Origin: Panopea generosa
Lineage: Eukaryota; Mollusca; Bivalvia; Adapedonta; Hiatellidae
Assembly: GCA_029582155.1 (NCBI GenBank)
Contig: CM055898.1
Span: forward strand, 25,985,245 to 26,049,244
DNA: 64,000 nucleotides
Direction of reading: 5' to 3'
In this document: one piece after another, positions 38,432-49,500 of the stretch
Numbering within the stretch: the stretch's first letter is position 1
Layout of the letters: each line of letters opens with the position of its first letter
Position numbers and translations under genes: made by a program
The notes under the pieces: model-generated
Databases searched by the model: none
What the model saw: only the letters and a program-made list of their open reading frames with translations
Told to the model about the DNA's origin: nothing

Positions 38432-38785
38432 GTTTCACCAGAACCGTACCAGGAGGTCTTGAGGCAGGTGACACCCCAGTTAGTGGAGGCCATCAAAGCC
38501 AGGAGTGAGCCAGCACCACTACAAGCTCCTCTGGCACCGCTACCTAGGAATGACTCGGGTAATATATTAAGCTATGATGACGCTTTTGGTGTTAATGTAG
38601 GTGCCACAACAAAACTAAAAATAATGAACGGGGAGTTTGTTGAGTTGGGACTGCTCATCAGCAATGCTTCACATCCATGGGACTCCAGTAACAGGTTCTC
38701 TGTGGTTGAAGGGCAGCTGGTGTTGCAGCCAAGGGTTCCAACTACAAACATCATTGACATAAGGCTGTGGTCTGATTCTTTTTGA
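38432..38785 (+). pseudogene. Gag-like region of the YR retrotransposon
   Basis: Open from just after a TGA, with no ATG start. It begins VSPEPYQEVLRQVTPQLVEA and continues through a Pro/Ala-rich stretch into TTKLKIMNGEFVELGLLISN, ending near IDIRLWSDSF. The 'KIxxGEFVxLxLLL' and 'W-D-F' pattern is typical of the region before RT in DIRS-type elements. After the stop the same homology seems to continue out of frame (HPECVQGLLKF near 38813). Confidence 0.65.
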
Positions 38786-38859
38786 GTTTTTATATAAATA
38801 CAATAAGCCACCCAGAATGTGTTCAGGGCTTACTGAAATTCGAAAGCAAACGCTTTACA

Positions 38860-39692
38860 AATATAAGACTGTCTCCCTCGGCATTGTGCCAAAAAAAGGA
38901 TAAAACATCACTTGTCATATCCTCATGGAGAAAATGTGAACCATTTTATTGATGATAATTTATGTAAAGTTCATTACACATCTTTTGATAAAGCAGTTGA
39001 AATGGTCAGTTCACTTGGTCCGGGGGCATTATTAGGTAAAATGGACCTGTTAATCCACAGAACTTTGAACCTTTACGGTCAGTCTAGGAAATAAATATTT
39101 TTATGATAAATGTTCTATATCTTGCGTACTTTTCGAAAAATTCTCCACTTTTTTAGAGTGGGCAGTATTAACAAAACTCAAATTGGGACAAGTCCTTCAT
39201 TATTTGGACGACTTATTGTTCGGTGGTCGAAGGAATTCTGGCGAATGTGGGGCCATAATGGGTTCATTTGTAGACCTTTGCTCAGAGATAGGTGTACCTC
39301 TTGCACATGATAAGATAGTGGGTCCTACCCACATTCTGATATTTTTAGGTCTGGAAATTTATTCAATTGAAATGAAGATCAGAATCCCCAATGAAAAGTT
39401 AATTGAGCTGAGGCATTTGATATGTTATGTTTTGGATAAGACGAAAATAAATCTTAAAACTCTTCAGTCATTAACCGGCTCGCTGAATGTTTGTGCATTT
39501 GCTATACCAGCTGCTCGTGCTTTCTGTAGACGTTTCTATGATGATATTTCTCGGATTGCTAAACCACATCATTTCATAAGGGTTACATATCCCATTAGGG
39601 AGGACATTAAAACTTCGTTAATGTTTCTAGATTGTTTTAATGGTATATGTTACTTTCCAGAGCATGAACGGTTGAGTAATTCTGACTTATAG
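38860..39692 (+). pseudogene. Reverse transcriptase of the YR retrotransposon
   Basis: The N-terminal RT piece (38912-39094) reads LSYPHGENVNHFIDDNLC and GPGALLGKMDL; the Asp of KMD is the motif A aspartate. A gap of about ten residues follows, where the SAF-RLLP region is expected. A second frame is open from 39069 to 39692 and includes CSISCVLFEKFSTFLEWA and the catalytic box HYLDD (YLDD at 39201-39212). The thumb follows with LQSLTGSLNVCAFAIPAARA. This enzyme would copy element RNA into DNA. Two indels separate the parts. Confidence 0.85.
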
Positions 39693-40250
39693 CTTTTTAC
39701 AGATGCATCTGGTAATGCTGGTCTAGGATGCGCCGCATATTTTGAACCTTTTTGGATTTTCTTTGCATGACCTGATGCCTGGCAGTCAACCGAGATATTA
39801 AGGGACATAGCCTTCTTAGAGTTGGTGCCAATTGTACTGGTTTTTCAAGTTTGGGGACATTTCTTTCGGGGCAAAAAGATTATTCTGAATACCGATAACC
39901 TGACTCCTGTTTCAATCCTGAAAAAAAGGTCGTCCAACTCAAAGAGAGTAACGCATTTGCGTTTTGCAAACACTGCTTTGTCATGTACAGTGTAAAAACA
40001 TTCATGTTGAAGTTAAACTTAATAGCATAGCAGATGCTCTTTCACGTAGGCAATGGGTTCGTTTTCAGCAACGGGCACCTAGGGCGAAGCGACACCCTTT
40101 CCCAGTTCCAGAGTCTTTCAAATTGATGATATCAGGTCTCGATTCTAAAAAAAATTCTAACCATTTTTATCTGTATCTGATATCAAATTTACTATTGAGA
40201 ATTCAGTCTTTAGGTTGCGTATTCCGCATTCGAAGACTAAACAATTAGGC
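39690..40250 (+). pseudogene. RNase H and start of recombinase region
   Basis: Immediately after the RT stop the same frame reads LFTDASGNAGLGCAAYF, with the first RNase H aspartate in TDAS. ILNTDN near 39890 holds the next acidic residue. After a frameshift, 40012-40045 gives SIADALSRRQW, the characteristic end of the RNase H domain in this element group. RFQQRAPRAKRHPFPVPESF follows as the lead-in to the recombinase. Several stops interrupt it. Confidence 0.8.
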
Positions 40251-40412
40251 AAGGGTACTGGCATTTCCCTGCAAGCACTAAATTCTGCCTTATGTCCAGT
40301 CAGCCGTCTGTAAACTTATTTAAAACTCCGGCCTAATAAATTCATTTTGGTGGCGGGCTAGACACTAGATATCAGTTTTGTTCAATTTTAAATAAGGCTA
40401 TCACAGCATTAG

Positions 40413-40586
40413 ATTGATCCGAGTAAATATAAATCGCATTCCTTCCGCACTGGGGCAGCCACTACTGCCTCAGCTAGAGGTTTGTCTGATATAGAAATAA
40501 AAGAAATTGGTAGATGGGAGTCGAAAGCTTTTAATACTCATATAAGGGTCTCAACTGAGCAGTTGAGTTTTCAGTTATGTCAGTAA
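40413..40586 (+). pseudogene. C-terminal end of a tyrosine recombinase
   Basis: An open frame with no ATG: IDPSKYKSHSFRTGAATTAS, then GLSDIEIKEIGRWESKAF, then NTHIRVS and a stop. HSFRTGAAT is the H-x-x-R box of tyrosine recombinases. GRWESKAFNTHIR corresponds to the segment that carries the last conserved His/Trp and the nucleophilic Tyr; in this copy the Tyr position reads His. The upstream half, including the first catalytic Arg, is reduced to fragments between 40250 and 40410 (CSILNKAITALD). The recombinase would join circular DNA into the genome. Confidence 0.75.
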
Positions 40587-40605
40587 TCTGACATGCCAGT
40601 TTTGT

Positions 40606-41205
40606 ATTGTAGATGTCAGATCTAGCGTATGGATTATGTGTTCCTCATTGGTAAACACAGCATTCACCTTCGCAAGGCAATCTACATCTGCTGGTGTCAA
40701 CCTTAGTTTTGAGAGAGGATCTGTCAGTTTTTGGTGGCAAGGAAAAGGCGGCATGAGATGGCAGCAGGTGGAGAAAACAATTAAAATGCTGCTGACAGTG
40801 GATGCTCCTCCTAACATATTAGTACTACACGTAGGTGGTAATGACATTGGACAGATTCCTGATGCTGATTTAAGAATCAGTATCATCAAGTCAATTAAGG
40901 TCATCAAGGACTTAATACCTGGTGAACTGATCGTCTGGTCACAAATTTTACCTCGACAAATGTGGCGTAATGAGACGGACCCTAAACCTTAGGGATGATT
41001 TAGGGTCAGGGTAATCAGTGAAATTGTCACTGAAGTACTCAGATTAAATGGAGCCTATATCAGATACCCGGAAATTATAGAAGTAGATAAAAGATATTTC
41101 TGCGACGGATTACATTTATCGGACCGTCATAACCAACTATTTCTAAATGGGCTGAAAGAAGACATTAACTACTTTTTAAACTCAAGTGTTCAGGTTTCCT
41201 CATAG
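40606..41205 (+). pseudogene. SGNH-hydrolase-like ORF of the YR retrotransposon
   Basis: One frame runs from about 40606 to 41205, broken only by TAG at 40990-40992 and TGA at 40996-40998. Blocks are visible: VWIMCSSLVNTAF (block I, nucleophile Ser, with the usual Gly replaced by Cys), GKGGMRW (block II Gly), LVLHVGGNDIGQ (block III Asn) and FCDGLHLSDRHN (block V Asp and His). WSQILPRQMW lies between. This is the SGNH/GDSL esterase fold that some Ngaro and CR1-type retroelements carry. Its role in those elements is not settled; ester or lipid hydrolysis is assumed from the fold. Confidence 0.75.
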
Positions 41206-41289
41206 GTTGAATGAATAGGCTCATGGCTTTACTTAGTTCATGTGCAGTAAATTACATTGTAATTATATCATTGCATTTGTAGTATATCA

Positions 41290-41510
41290 GTATTCCTCAA
41301 TTTGAGGAGTTTGTGTTATTTATGTTGGCGCGACAAATCGCTTCCATTTGAAGTGCATCAGCCAAGCCTCCATTTGAGGATTTTTGTATATGTATGATTG
41401 AGTAACAAATCGCATTCATTTGACGTGCACTATGAACTATGTGCTTGCTCCCCGCTTCCCCATTGTATGGCGGTGCATCAAGTGGTATATTATGTTATAC
41501 CACTAAAGGC
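41290..41510. other. Direct repeats and hairpin after the SGNH ORF
   Basis: CGACAAATCGCTTCCATTTG at about 41331 and AACAAATCGCATTCATTTGA at about 41403 are related direct repeats. GTGGTATA at 41481 pairs with TATACCAC at 41495 across a 6-base loop. They may be parts of the split terminal repeats of the retrotransposon; this is a guess from position. Confidence 0.4.
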
Positions 41511-41599
41511 ATATGGCAGTATATCTCGGTCTCAGCAGCATATAGTGATCGGTGTATATCACAATTTTATTAAGATGATTGTGACTAAATGTTGAATAG

Positions 41600-42635
41600 C
41601 TGTCTTTGAGAATATCTGTTCCCAGGATTCAGACAGTCAAGTTAGTAATTACAATTCAATATATCTGATGTGTTTTCTAGATAAACTTTTCGCGACTACA
41701 CAATTGTAATTCATATCTGCCAAACTTTCTATTTTTATCTTGAGGCCATGGCTATTTATGCCAATAAATATAAATTATAACTATTCATTTAATTATGTCT
41801 TTATTATAGTCCATTTTCAATAATTGTAACTATGTTTTGTTTATATGTATTATAAAGTGTATATATTATAGGTGTTTTAAATGTGACATGTAATGGTTTA
41901 CAATATATATTATGATGTAAATATTGCATTAAAGTTTGAGTAATAAGTACGAAATAGACATTATCTTTAGTAAAAAATCATAATCGATAAGAATAACGAT
42001 AAAAGAGGATTGTTTTCATATTCAACCAGAAATTGCTATGTTTTGGTAGGACGGACACATAGAGATAAGTACTGACTGCTGGACAAATTAACGGGTAAAT
42101 AGACCCATTTTTATAATGAGAGGAGGCTGTAAATGTCCAATTTACACGCGATATTTCAAACACATCTGAATGTAATCGAATGTAATGTTCATTACTTATT
42201 TAAAAAAAAACGGACAAGAGCTATTCAAAGTGTGAATCTTTGTTATCTACCTTTTAACTAATTTTAATTGAGCTATAAGGGGGTTGGTTGAAAGTGTTCA
42301 ACCAATTTTAATGCATATCAATATTTTGCAGAACATACCTGAATATGATGTGTTTCCCATTTTAATTAGCTTATTTACTTTTTTCAGGAAAAGAGTTTTG
42401 TGTTAAAACAGTACACGGCAATAAAAACATGGATATAACCTGTGTTCACACACCAAGTCAAACGCTACACCCATGAACCTAGAATCATATGGATATGTTA
42501 TTCTCCAAGTATTACTATATGAAACCTTGTATCTAACCTCATATCGGGGTGGATACCATCAGGTGTCAGACAACGGAAAACTGTTTGTACCCTCTGGAGC
42601 CGTCTTGTGCACATGAAACATGCTAAGTTAATTTA
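41600..42635. other. AT-rich spacer, no gene seen
   Basis: No coding, RNA or repeat feature could be supported. Confidence 0.5.
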
Positions 42636-42639
42636 ATTG

Positions 42640-42882
42640 TTGAATGGGGTTTCACGCCATTTTCAACACATTTCAGGTTATATATTGCAAATCCAGTTTT
42701 ACTGGTTGATGAATACCTCAGACTTAAGCAGACTGAGTAGAACCACTGTCCTTCTGCAAGTGACTGGAAACTTTCTCAGATGAAATTTTTGGAGCGAGCG
42801 GAACTCGAACCTACAACCTTAGCGGTGAGAGGTAAGTGATCTTGAGACGGCGCGATAGACCACTTGGCAACGGAGGACCTAC
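42640..42882 (-). mobile_element. tRNA-derived SINE, family 3, complete head
   Basis: From 42882 downward the minus strand reads GTCCTCCGTTGCCAAGTGG (acceptor end and A-box). A long variable region follows, then GGTTCGAGTTCCGCTCGCTC (B-box). This resembles a Leu/Ser-type tRNA with a long extra arm. The body passes through GAAAGTTTCCAGTCAC, GACAGTGGTTCTACTCAG and ends GAAAATGGCGTGAAACCCC. A headless copy lies at 18095-18225. Confidence 0.8.
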
Positions 42883-42894
42883 TTGTTAAAATAA

Positions 42895-43236
42895 ATCTCC
42901 CCAGGCTTGTTTTGGAAATATGAGTAAATCATTAAAAACAACTGATATTGTCTTGGATTGTTTGTCTATTATACTGATTTTCTCGAATATTTAGTGTCAA
43001 TTTTATATGCCATCTAGGCCTGACAGACGATCCTTTATCTTTTCTGGAATCCTGGATTGTTCGCAAGTAACTGATAACATTTTCGCTTGAATCAGCGGTG
43101 AGAGACGAATGGCAAGGAGATGCGATGTCATATATATCAATCAACGCAGCGACTGTGATTGTGCGGGGATTCGTACTAATGATTCGTAGGCCGACGCGCT
43201 ATGAACTGAGTTCATCGGGACCTGCTCTAACATACT
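42895..43236 (-). mobile_element. tRNA-derived SINE, family 4
   Basis: The head at 43158-43232 (minus strand) is GATGAACTCAGTTCATAGCG, then CGTCGGCCTACGAATCATTA, then GTACGAATCCCCGCAC; this has an A-box and a weak B-box, like tRNA-Arg. The body contains CGCATCTCCTTGCCATTCGT, CAGTTACTTGCGAACAATCC and GGATCGTCTGTCAGGCC. It lies head-to-tail with the family 3 SINE. The 3' boundary is uncertain. Confidence 0.65.
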
Positions 43237-43239
43237 GAT

Positions 43240-44955
43240 CAAGAATGATGATTTTAACATGCAATTAACATTTAACCTTTATGAACACAAATGACTACAA
43301 ATCTGCGAAAATGAATGCTTTATATTATGCCAGATTGTAATGGCAACGCAATTAACGGTCTGAATACATAATTAGTTATTTCAATTTCATGTTTGTATCA
43401 CGTAGATATGTAATTTTCAAAAACTTTTTAGATTGAAAATTCATCAAAACGTCCATGTTTATCCTTTAAGAACGTGAATCAGTTTATTTAATTGTTTTCT
43501 TTTATGTGGTTCCACTCATTGTCGTCACCATGTTTTGTGCATCTTATATTATTGGTGATATTGAAAATGTATTTTTATATGGGTTTATAAAACCGAATTT
43601 TCAATCCGAAAGTTTCACTTCTTGATATTGTTTTGTAATAAACATGCACTTTCGGAGCCAATTTTGATTAATTTTTTCCAAACTTTAATTTATTGATCAG
43701 TCAAATTTATTGAGTTCATTTTAAGGTGAGTATGGGGTCTATGTGTTAACGCAAAGTATTTGGATATAACAAACAACACAAATTCGGGTTCCACAGAAAT
43801 ATATTTCACTTTGTTGTGTTACAATCTCAAAATACAATCCAAGTTTCCAAATGTTCAGTTGCAACATTAATGCATACACTGTTGCACACATGAAACTTTT
43901 ACCATAACCACTTGATAAATGTTATTCAGTCGACATATACATAAAAAAGATGCAGAATTTGAGTGAAACGTGAAACTCATAATTCGCATGAGATTCAACT
44001 GATTTTCAGTGATTTCAAACCACTGACACTAATTCTGATAACAAAGCTGAAATAAATTTCTTATTTTTACAGGCAATGTTGATATTTGGCAGAAAACAAG
44101 ACACGTTTTCATTTGTACCGGTCTTTTAGAATTAAGTTTCATAAATCCAAACTAAATAATATTTTGCTTTATTAATTATTCATGTTTATAACAATAATTC
44201 AAGCCCAGAGAGGTGAGTTTAGAATTATGTGTACTTTTAAAGATTTGAGTCCTTCTGGCAAATAGTGCCAGTAACCTAGAATAATTAATTCACTACTCTT
44301 ATTGGTCAATAGTAATATCAAGAAAAGCAATAAAATCCGAATGAATGATACAGAGTAGGGTATGACAAAAATTATTTAAAACAAATACAGCATATACATT
44401 ATTTCAAAAGTAGTAAAAATACCTGTAACACTCCTTAATTTGATGTTAAAATGTAGCTCCCTAGACCAAATGGCCGCTAACTTTTAAGGAAAGATTAGGA
44501 ACCCTATTTTCAACATTTAGAAACTAACTATTGCGTAAATAAATATGAATACTACCCTAAAATAAAGCTTATTTACAAGCAAAACGATTATCATCAATAA
44601 TTTATTACATGAGATAATACCAAGCTTAAAAATAAAAAAAATTAATTTGTGACCACTTTTTGGTAGAAAGTAGGAAATATCAAAAATGTTAACATAACTT
44701 GCTTTTCTGCAATTACTCCAAAATACAATTTTCTGTATAATCCTGACAAATTCAAAAACTATATTTTTAACTCGAAATAGACAATACATTTGTTTTCCAG
44801 ATATAATTTGTAGTGGTTTAATTTGGTTCATTTTATAGTTGTGTTTTTACTCCTTCTCCAAGGATTCATACACGAGAATTGTGAACCTTACACTAGATCA
44901 GCGTAATATATACATGCTTTATCAAAACAGTCAACCAAAAGAATCGTTGTTACTG
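43240..44955. other. AT-rich spacer, no gene seen
   Basis: No feature could be supported. The 104-codon minus-strand frame at 44517-44831 has low-complexity, hydrophobic composition typical of chance frames in AT-rich DNA. Confidence 0.5.
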
Positions 44956-44962
44956 TTGGATT

Positions 44963-45246
44963 GGTGTTTAGCGTCGCTTTCAGTACGTTTTCAGTCATAT
45001 CACTACTGGGTCTTCTTGGGATAGTATTCTGAACGTTGATACACTTGAGTATCATGCCGCAGACACATGATTCCCTACCCAGTCACATTATACTGACACC
45101 GGGCCGACCTGACCTAGAACCATCCTTTAAATGCTGAGCGCCAAGCGAGGTAGCTACTAATGACTTTTTTCAAGTATGACCAGAACGGGAGACCGAACTC
45201 TTAAGCATGCGACACAAACGCTATTCCTCTAGACCACCACTGTGGT
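44963..45246 (-). mobile_element. tRNA-derived SINE, family 1, independent copy
   Basis: It shares GGTGTTTAGCGTCGCTTTCA, ACCCAGTCACATTATACTGA and CGGGCCGACC with the copies at 9871 and 30278. The tRNA-like head (minus strand GGTGGTCTAGAGGAATAGCG) is complete in length but has a damaged B-box (AGTTCGGTCTCC). Flanking DNA is unrelated to the A blocks. Confidence 0.8.
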
Positions 45247-45479
45247 TTTAACCGAAAGTGTCTTAAAATAACATTTGTTATATTAACATAAGCACTCTTT
45301 TCCCTATCAAACCTTAATCAAAAACACTGATTCTCCACATGTGCTTATACAGTTCATTCATTGTATTTAATAATTTTGTTGAAAACTCTGGTATATATAC
45401 AGATATCAATTATTATAGTATATGTATCAAGAAATATGACCAGTCATGTAAAGTGGCAACCAATTACTTAGTAAGTGAA

Positions 45480-46590
45480 AGTTTGTGATTTTAGATAATT
45501 TTGTTAATATTTTTTTATAATCAATGTGGTTTAAAGATATTTTTTTTAATATTTTATTGTAATCAAATAAGTGAAAAGATGTGATTTATATATACTTTTG
45601 TTTATGTATTATTGTAATTAATAAAATAAAAAACATGATTTATAGATATATTTGTAATAAATGACGTGAAAACATATGAGAAATGGAGACTTTTGTTAGT
45701 GTATCATAGTAATGAATTGAAATCGTGATTTGATTTCATTAAAATGACCATATACTTAAAATAATTATTGATCTATACTTTGCTGTGAACATCCTAGATG
45801 GTCGTTATATCACAAAATTGTGATTCTTTATCACAATATTTATCATTTAAAAATTGAGTATCTGATTTTTTCTTGAATATGTATTATTATTAAAGTTCAT
45901 AAGTTGAATAATTTAAGCTAAAAATATTAAAGTGACAAGAAATGACTTCAAAGTCAAATAAAGTCCAAGAACCATTGGACAATGAAATTAAAAAAAAAAT
46001 TTCAGACACTAGCAGCAAATGATTTTATACTATTCTTTTCAAATGTATTTAATAAATAAAGTGATATAAATAGCATATTTCATATTATGAATTACTTTGA
46101 TGTCTCTAAGTCATTATATATTTCACAAGCTCATATGAGAAAAGTTGAAGATTCTATGAATCAAATTAAACTAATGTTCAGTGAACTATAATAGTAAGTT
46201 ACATTTTTACAAGTTGCACATATCCTATACCAAAACCATTAAGTTATTTATAAAAGTTTAAAAAAAGTTGCTAAACTTCTTTATTGAACATATCATGATT
46301 CTTAATATTTCAAACTTTCTCAAGAAGAGGCTTCTAATATGAAGATAGCAATTGTATGAGTTCCAATAGCATTTATTCAGATATCACTGTAATAAATAAA
46401 GTGAAAACATGTAATATATAGTTATTTGTGTTAATGTATCATTGTAGGTAATTTCTTGTAAACATCTGATCTTGAGGTATTTTCTATTGATGTTTCAATA
46501 TCGTTTTACATTTATAGATTGATTTATAATATTGCATATGTAATTACGTGAGTAAATGAAATATATTTGACATTTTCTTTTAAATGTATC
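45480..46590. repeat. Degenerate AT-rich repeat, about 50-60 bp
   Basis: Variants of AAGTGAAAACATGTGATTTA followed by TAGATATATTTGTTAATG and TATCATTGTAAT occur near 45480, 45570, 45625, 45665, 46390 and 46545. The copies are too eroded for an exact period. Confidence 0.45.
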
Positions 46591-46599
46591 ATTGGTTCT

Positions 46600-49500
46600 A
46601 CTATTTTCTTGGTAATATGGAATTCTATATATCAATATACTATAGTTATTATAATTATTACTAATTTTATTATAGACCATTTCAAGAGAGCTACGTTATT
46701 CTTTTTCTACAATCTAAACTAGTATAGCAATGGTTGGCAGTAACTTAAAAATGTAGTAAGACAACAAATTAAATATTTCTCAAACTAAAACTATAATAAA
46801 TCGGTAGTAATACTTACAAATTATAAAACAATGAAATCAACATTTTCTCACACCACATGTCTTCATGCGATCTAAATAGTCTATGCATGTATCGTGGTAA
46901 TATTTGGTTGGTTACAAAACGTTGGCCTCGTAAAGTCAAAATTGGAAGCAAAAAGTAATAAGTAAAAAAAATCACCATCATGTGACAAATGCCCCGGATT
47001 TGCCAATATCAAGTATAATTTTGACAATATAATCTGTGATCGGTTTGGTAGAATTAAATTAAAACCATTCGAGTTGAAAACGGGACATCATTTGTTTTCA
47101 ATCTGCAGCAAGGGACATTACTAAAGAGTTGCTAAGGCTATCGGGCTGGTTATCGAAATTTGTTGAGATAATTGTAAGTATATATTTTTGACCAGTTTGG
47201 TAAAGATTACATTAAAAAGAAATTTTATATTGTCAATTTTGCAAATACAGAATAACTCAAGAGCAATAACTTCGAACGATAAAACTCAAACGATTTTTGT
47301 GCTTGATCTAGACAGTGTACCTTTGAATATTCTTAAGTTTGGTACTGATTGGAATAGAGTTACAGACTGAACATTGCAAATTTTGCAAATAACCTTAACA
47401 GATACTAGGCCTATTCTATCAACATTCGGACTGTGTTTTGTAAAATTTGAATTTATAACGAAAATTCGCAGAAGGACTTAAATGCACTATATACTGCCCG
47501 ATTTTTTCTGATCGGTGGCAAAGGTCATTTACTGAGGCGTGGGAACCATATTCTAATATAAGATAACAATGCGGTTATCACGGAACAGTTTTCAACAATT
47601 TAAAACACTATATTATCAACCATACCTAATTTCAGTTACATTAAAGCAACTTAAACTTGAAACATCGTGAAACTCGAGCATTGTACAAAATATGCAATAT
47701 TTCAAACACCATTTTGAATGAATATGCATATTTCAGTTACATTATTATTTTACGTAACCCAAGATAAGTTATAAGCAATAGTTACATATCTCAAGTGCAT
47801 TAAGTTTGCAAGTCCCCTTTTCTGCAAGAATTACTCTAAGTTGTCCTTAAATCCTTAATCTGAATTAAACTTTGTGACTGTATGCATGTTTGATAATTTT
47901 ATAGTTTTATTTATTATTTTCTTATTAGTTCCTTTCAACATATATTAACACGTTTATATATGCAATGTGATAACATGTAATAAATGTAATAACATAGTTA
48001 AATAGTGAAGAAAAAATACAAATGAATATATACATTTAGTACTTCCGCTCATTCCATCTTCTTATCACACACACGCACGCAAGCACACACTTTCATACAT
48101 ATATATAAACACTGCAAATAGTTTTCAATTTAAGTCAATTTAAGTCAATAACTCAAATTTAATACTCACTCCAATAAACATATCTAGAATATTTACACAA
48201 AACCTGACTCTGAGTATACAGAGAAGCTTAAAAAACAACACTCTAGTCGAGCTACACTCTGAGTCAAGAATAAGTGAAGTTATATTAAAATAGGACCTCG
48301 ACACCAGAACATATCGTCAAGTAAGCTACCATGTATTACACATAGTCACACACTTAATCATCAACAGTTATACATAATATATACATGAGTCAAGTTTTAA
48401 TTTTGAACGTCTGTAAAAAATTATATCAAATAACATTTGATTGGAGAATAAAATGTCTGAAGATTTGTGATTGTTTTGATCTTAATGAATAAGTTACTAC
48501 ATTTTCTGTTTTGTTAAAATACATTATGAATCAACTTAAAATATATTTCTCAGTAGAACATAAATTACGATATACTAACACTTTCATATAATAGTAACAC
48601 AAATAGTAAAGAAAAGTCCCAAAATAGCATGTAATTAGTAAAATAACCAGTAATGGTGCACAATATGGTAGTGTAATTTTGGAATTATGTTTTGCCACAT
48701 TTCAAATAATTTGAAATATTGTATCGCTACTTGGTATGTTAATCATTTTTTGTGTGTGATTTATCTGACCGTAGGTATGACTTCATGGTCCAACCCTAAA
48801 ATTATTATCCAACTTAACAAACAGATTATATTACACGTAAAACCGATAATTGGCACGTATGTGTTCGGCGTTTGAAGCATCTAACGTTACTTAGTGTGAT
48901 GTAATGATGCCAGCTAAAAAGGTACTGACTGTTACAGTGCAATCAAAACGGCGACGTCGGTAACCTCTGTGATAATATATTATCTGCAACGATGGAAACC
49001 TCGATGTGAAATGGAAATTTCAGACAGTTACAGGTATATGTCTAAACGACTATAAATTGACATAAATGTTTTTCGACCAGGTGGCCGATAGCAGAAAGTG
49101 AGCAATTAAGGAAGACAATCGAAAATCGACGACGCGATAATCGAGCGAGTATCCAACGTCGTCATGGTAGGCCGTCGTATAAATATATCGTCCATGCAAA
49201 GAATGCTTTTAAAAAAATATGTCTCGTGCATGTGCGAGGTGGGTATATCAATTGCTCACGGAAGAACAAATAGAAATAGAACAAATAGAATGAGCGAACA
49301 CGTATTTGACAAGAGTGACATTGTTATAGTGTAATTGACGTTACATGACCTGTACCGTAACGCAGAACCTCGTGTTGTTGTTTTGTCTGTAAAATGCAGA
49401 GTTTTATGTTTTATACATTATTGAAATGTTCACTTAATATGATCGAAATATCAAGATTTTAGATTTCAGTGTCATTTAATACGCCTACTATAAATCTTAT

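Larger units (their letters stand above)
38430..41205 (+). mobile_element. Tyrosine-recombinase (DIRS/Ngaro-type) retrotransposon relic
   Basis: Coding pieces occur in the order gag-like, RT, RNase H, tyrosine recombinase and SGNH hydrolase, all on the plus strand. Retrotransposons that pair RT/RNase H with a tyrosine recombinase instead of a DDE integrase form the DIRS order. These integrate through a circular intermediate without target-site duplication. Stops, frameshifts and internal deletions show that the copy is dead. Terminal repeats were not delimited; the hairpin and direct repeats at 41290-41510 may belong to the 3' end. Confidence 0.8.

Noticed and set aside
38572-40907. Minus-strand frames opposite the YR retrotransposon (38572-38811 and 40575-40907)
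   Set aside because: Shadows of the gag-like and SGNH regions; no motif on the minus strand.
43158-43232. Functional tRNA-Arg-like gene on the minus strand
   Set aside because: The B-box is damaged and the 3' side runs into a repeat body, so it is a SINE head.
48890-49200. CpG-richer patch as a promoter or CpG island
   Set aside because: Too short and only mildly richer in CG than its surroundings; no adjacent gene start.
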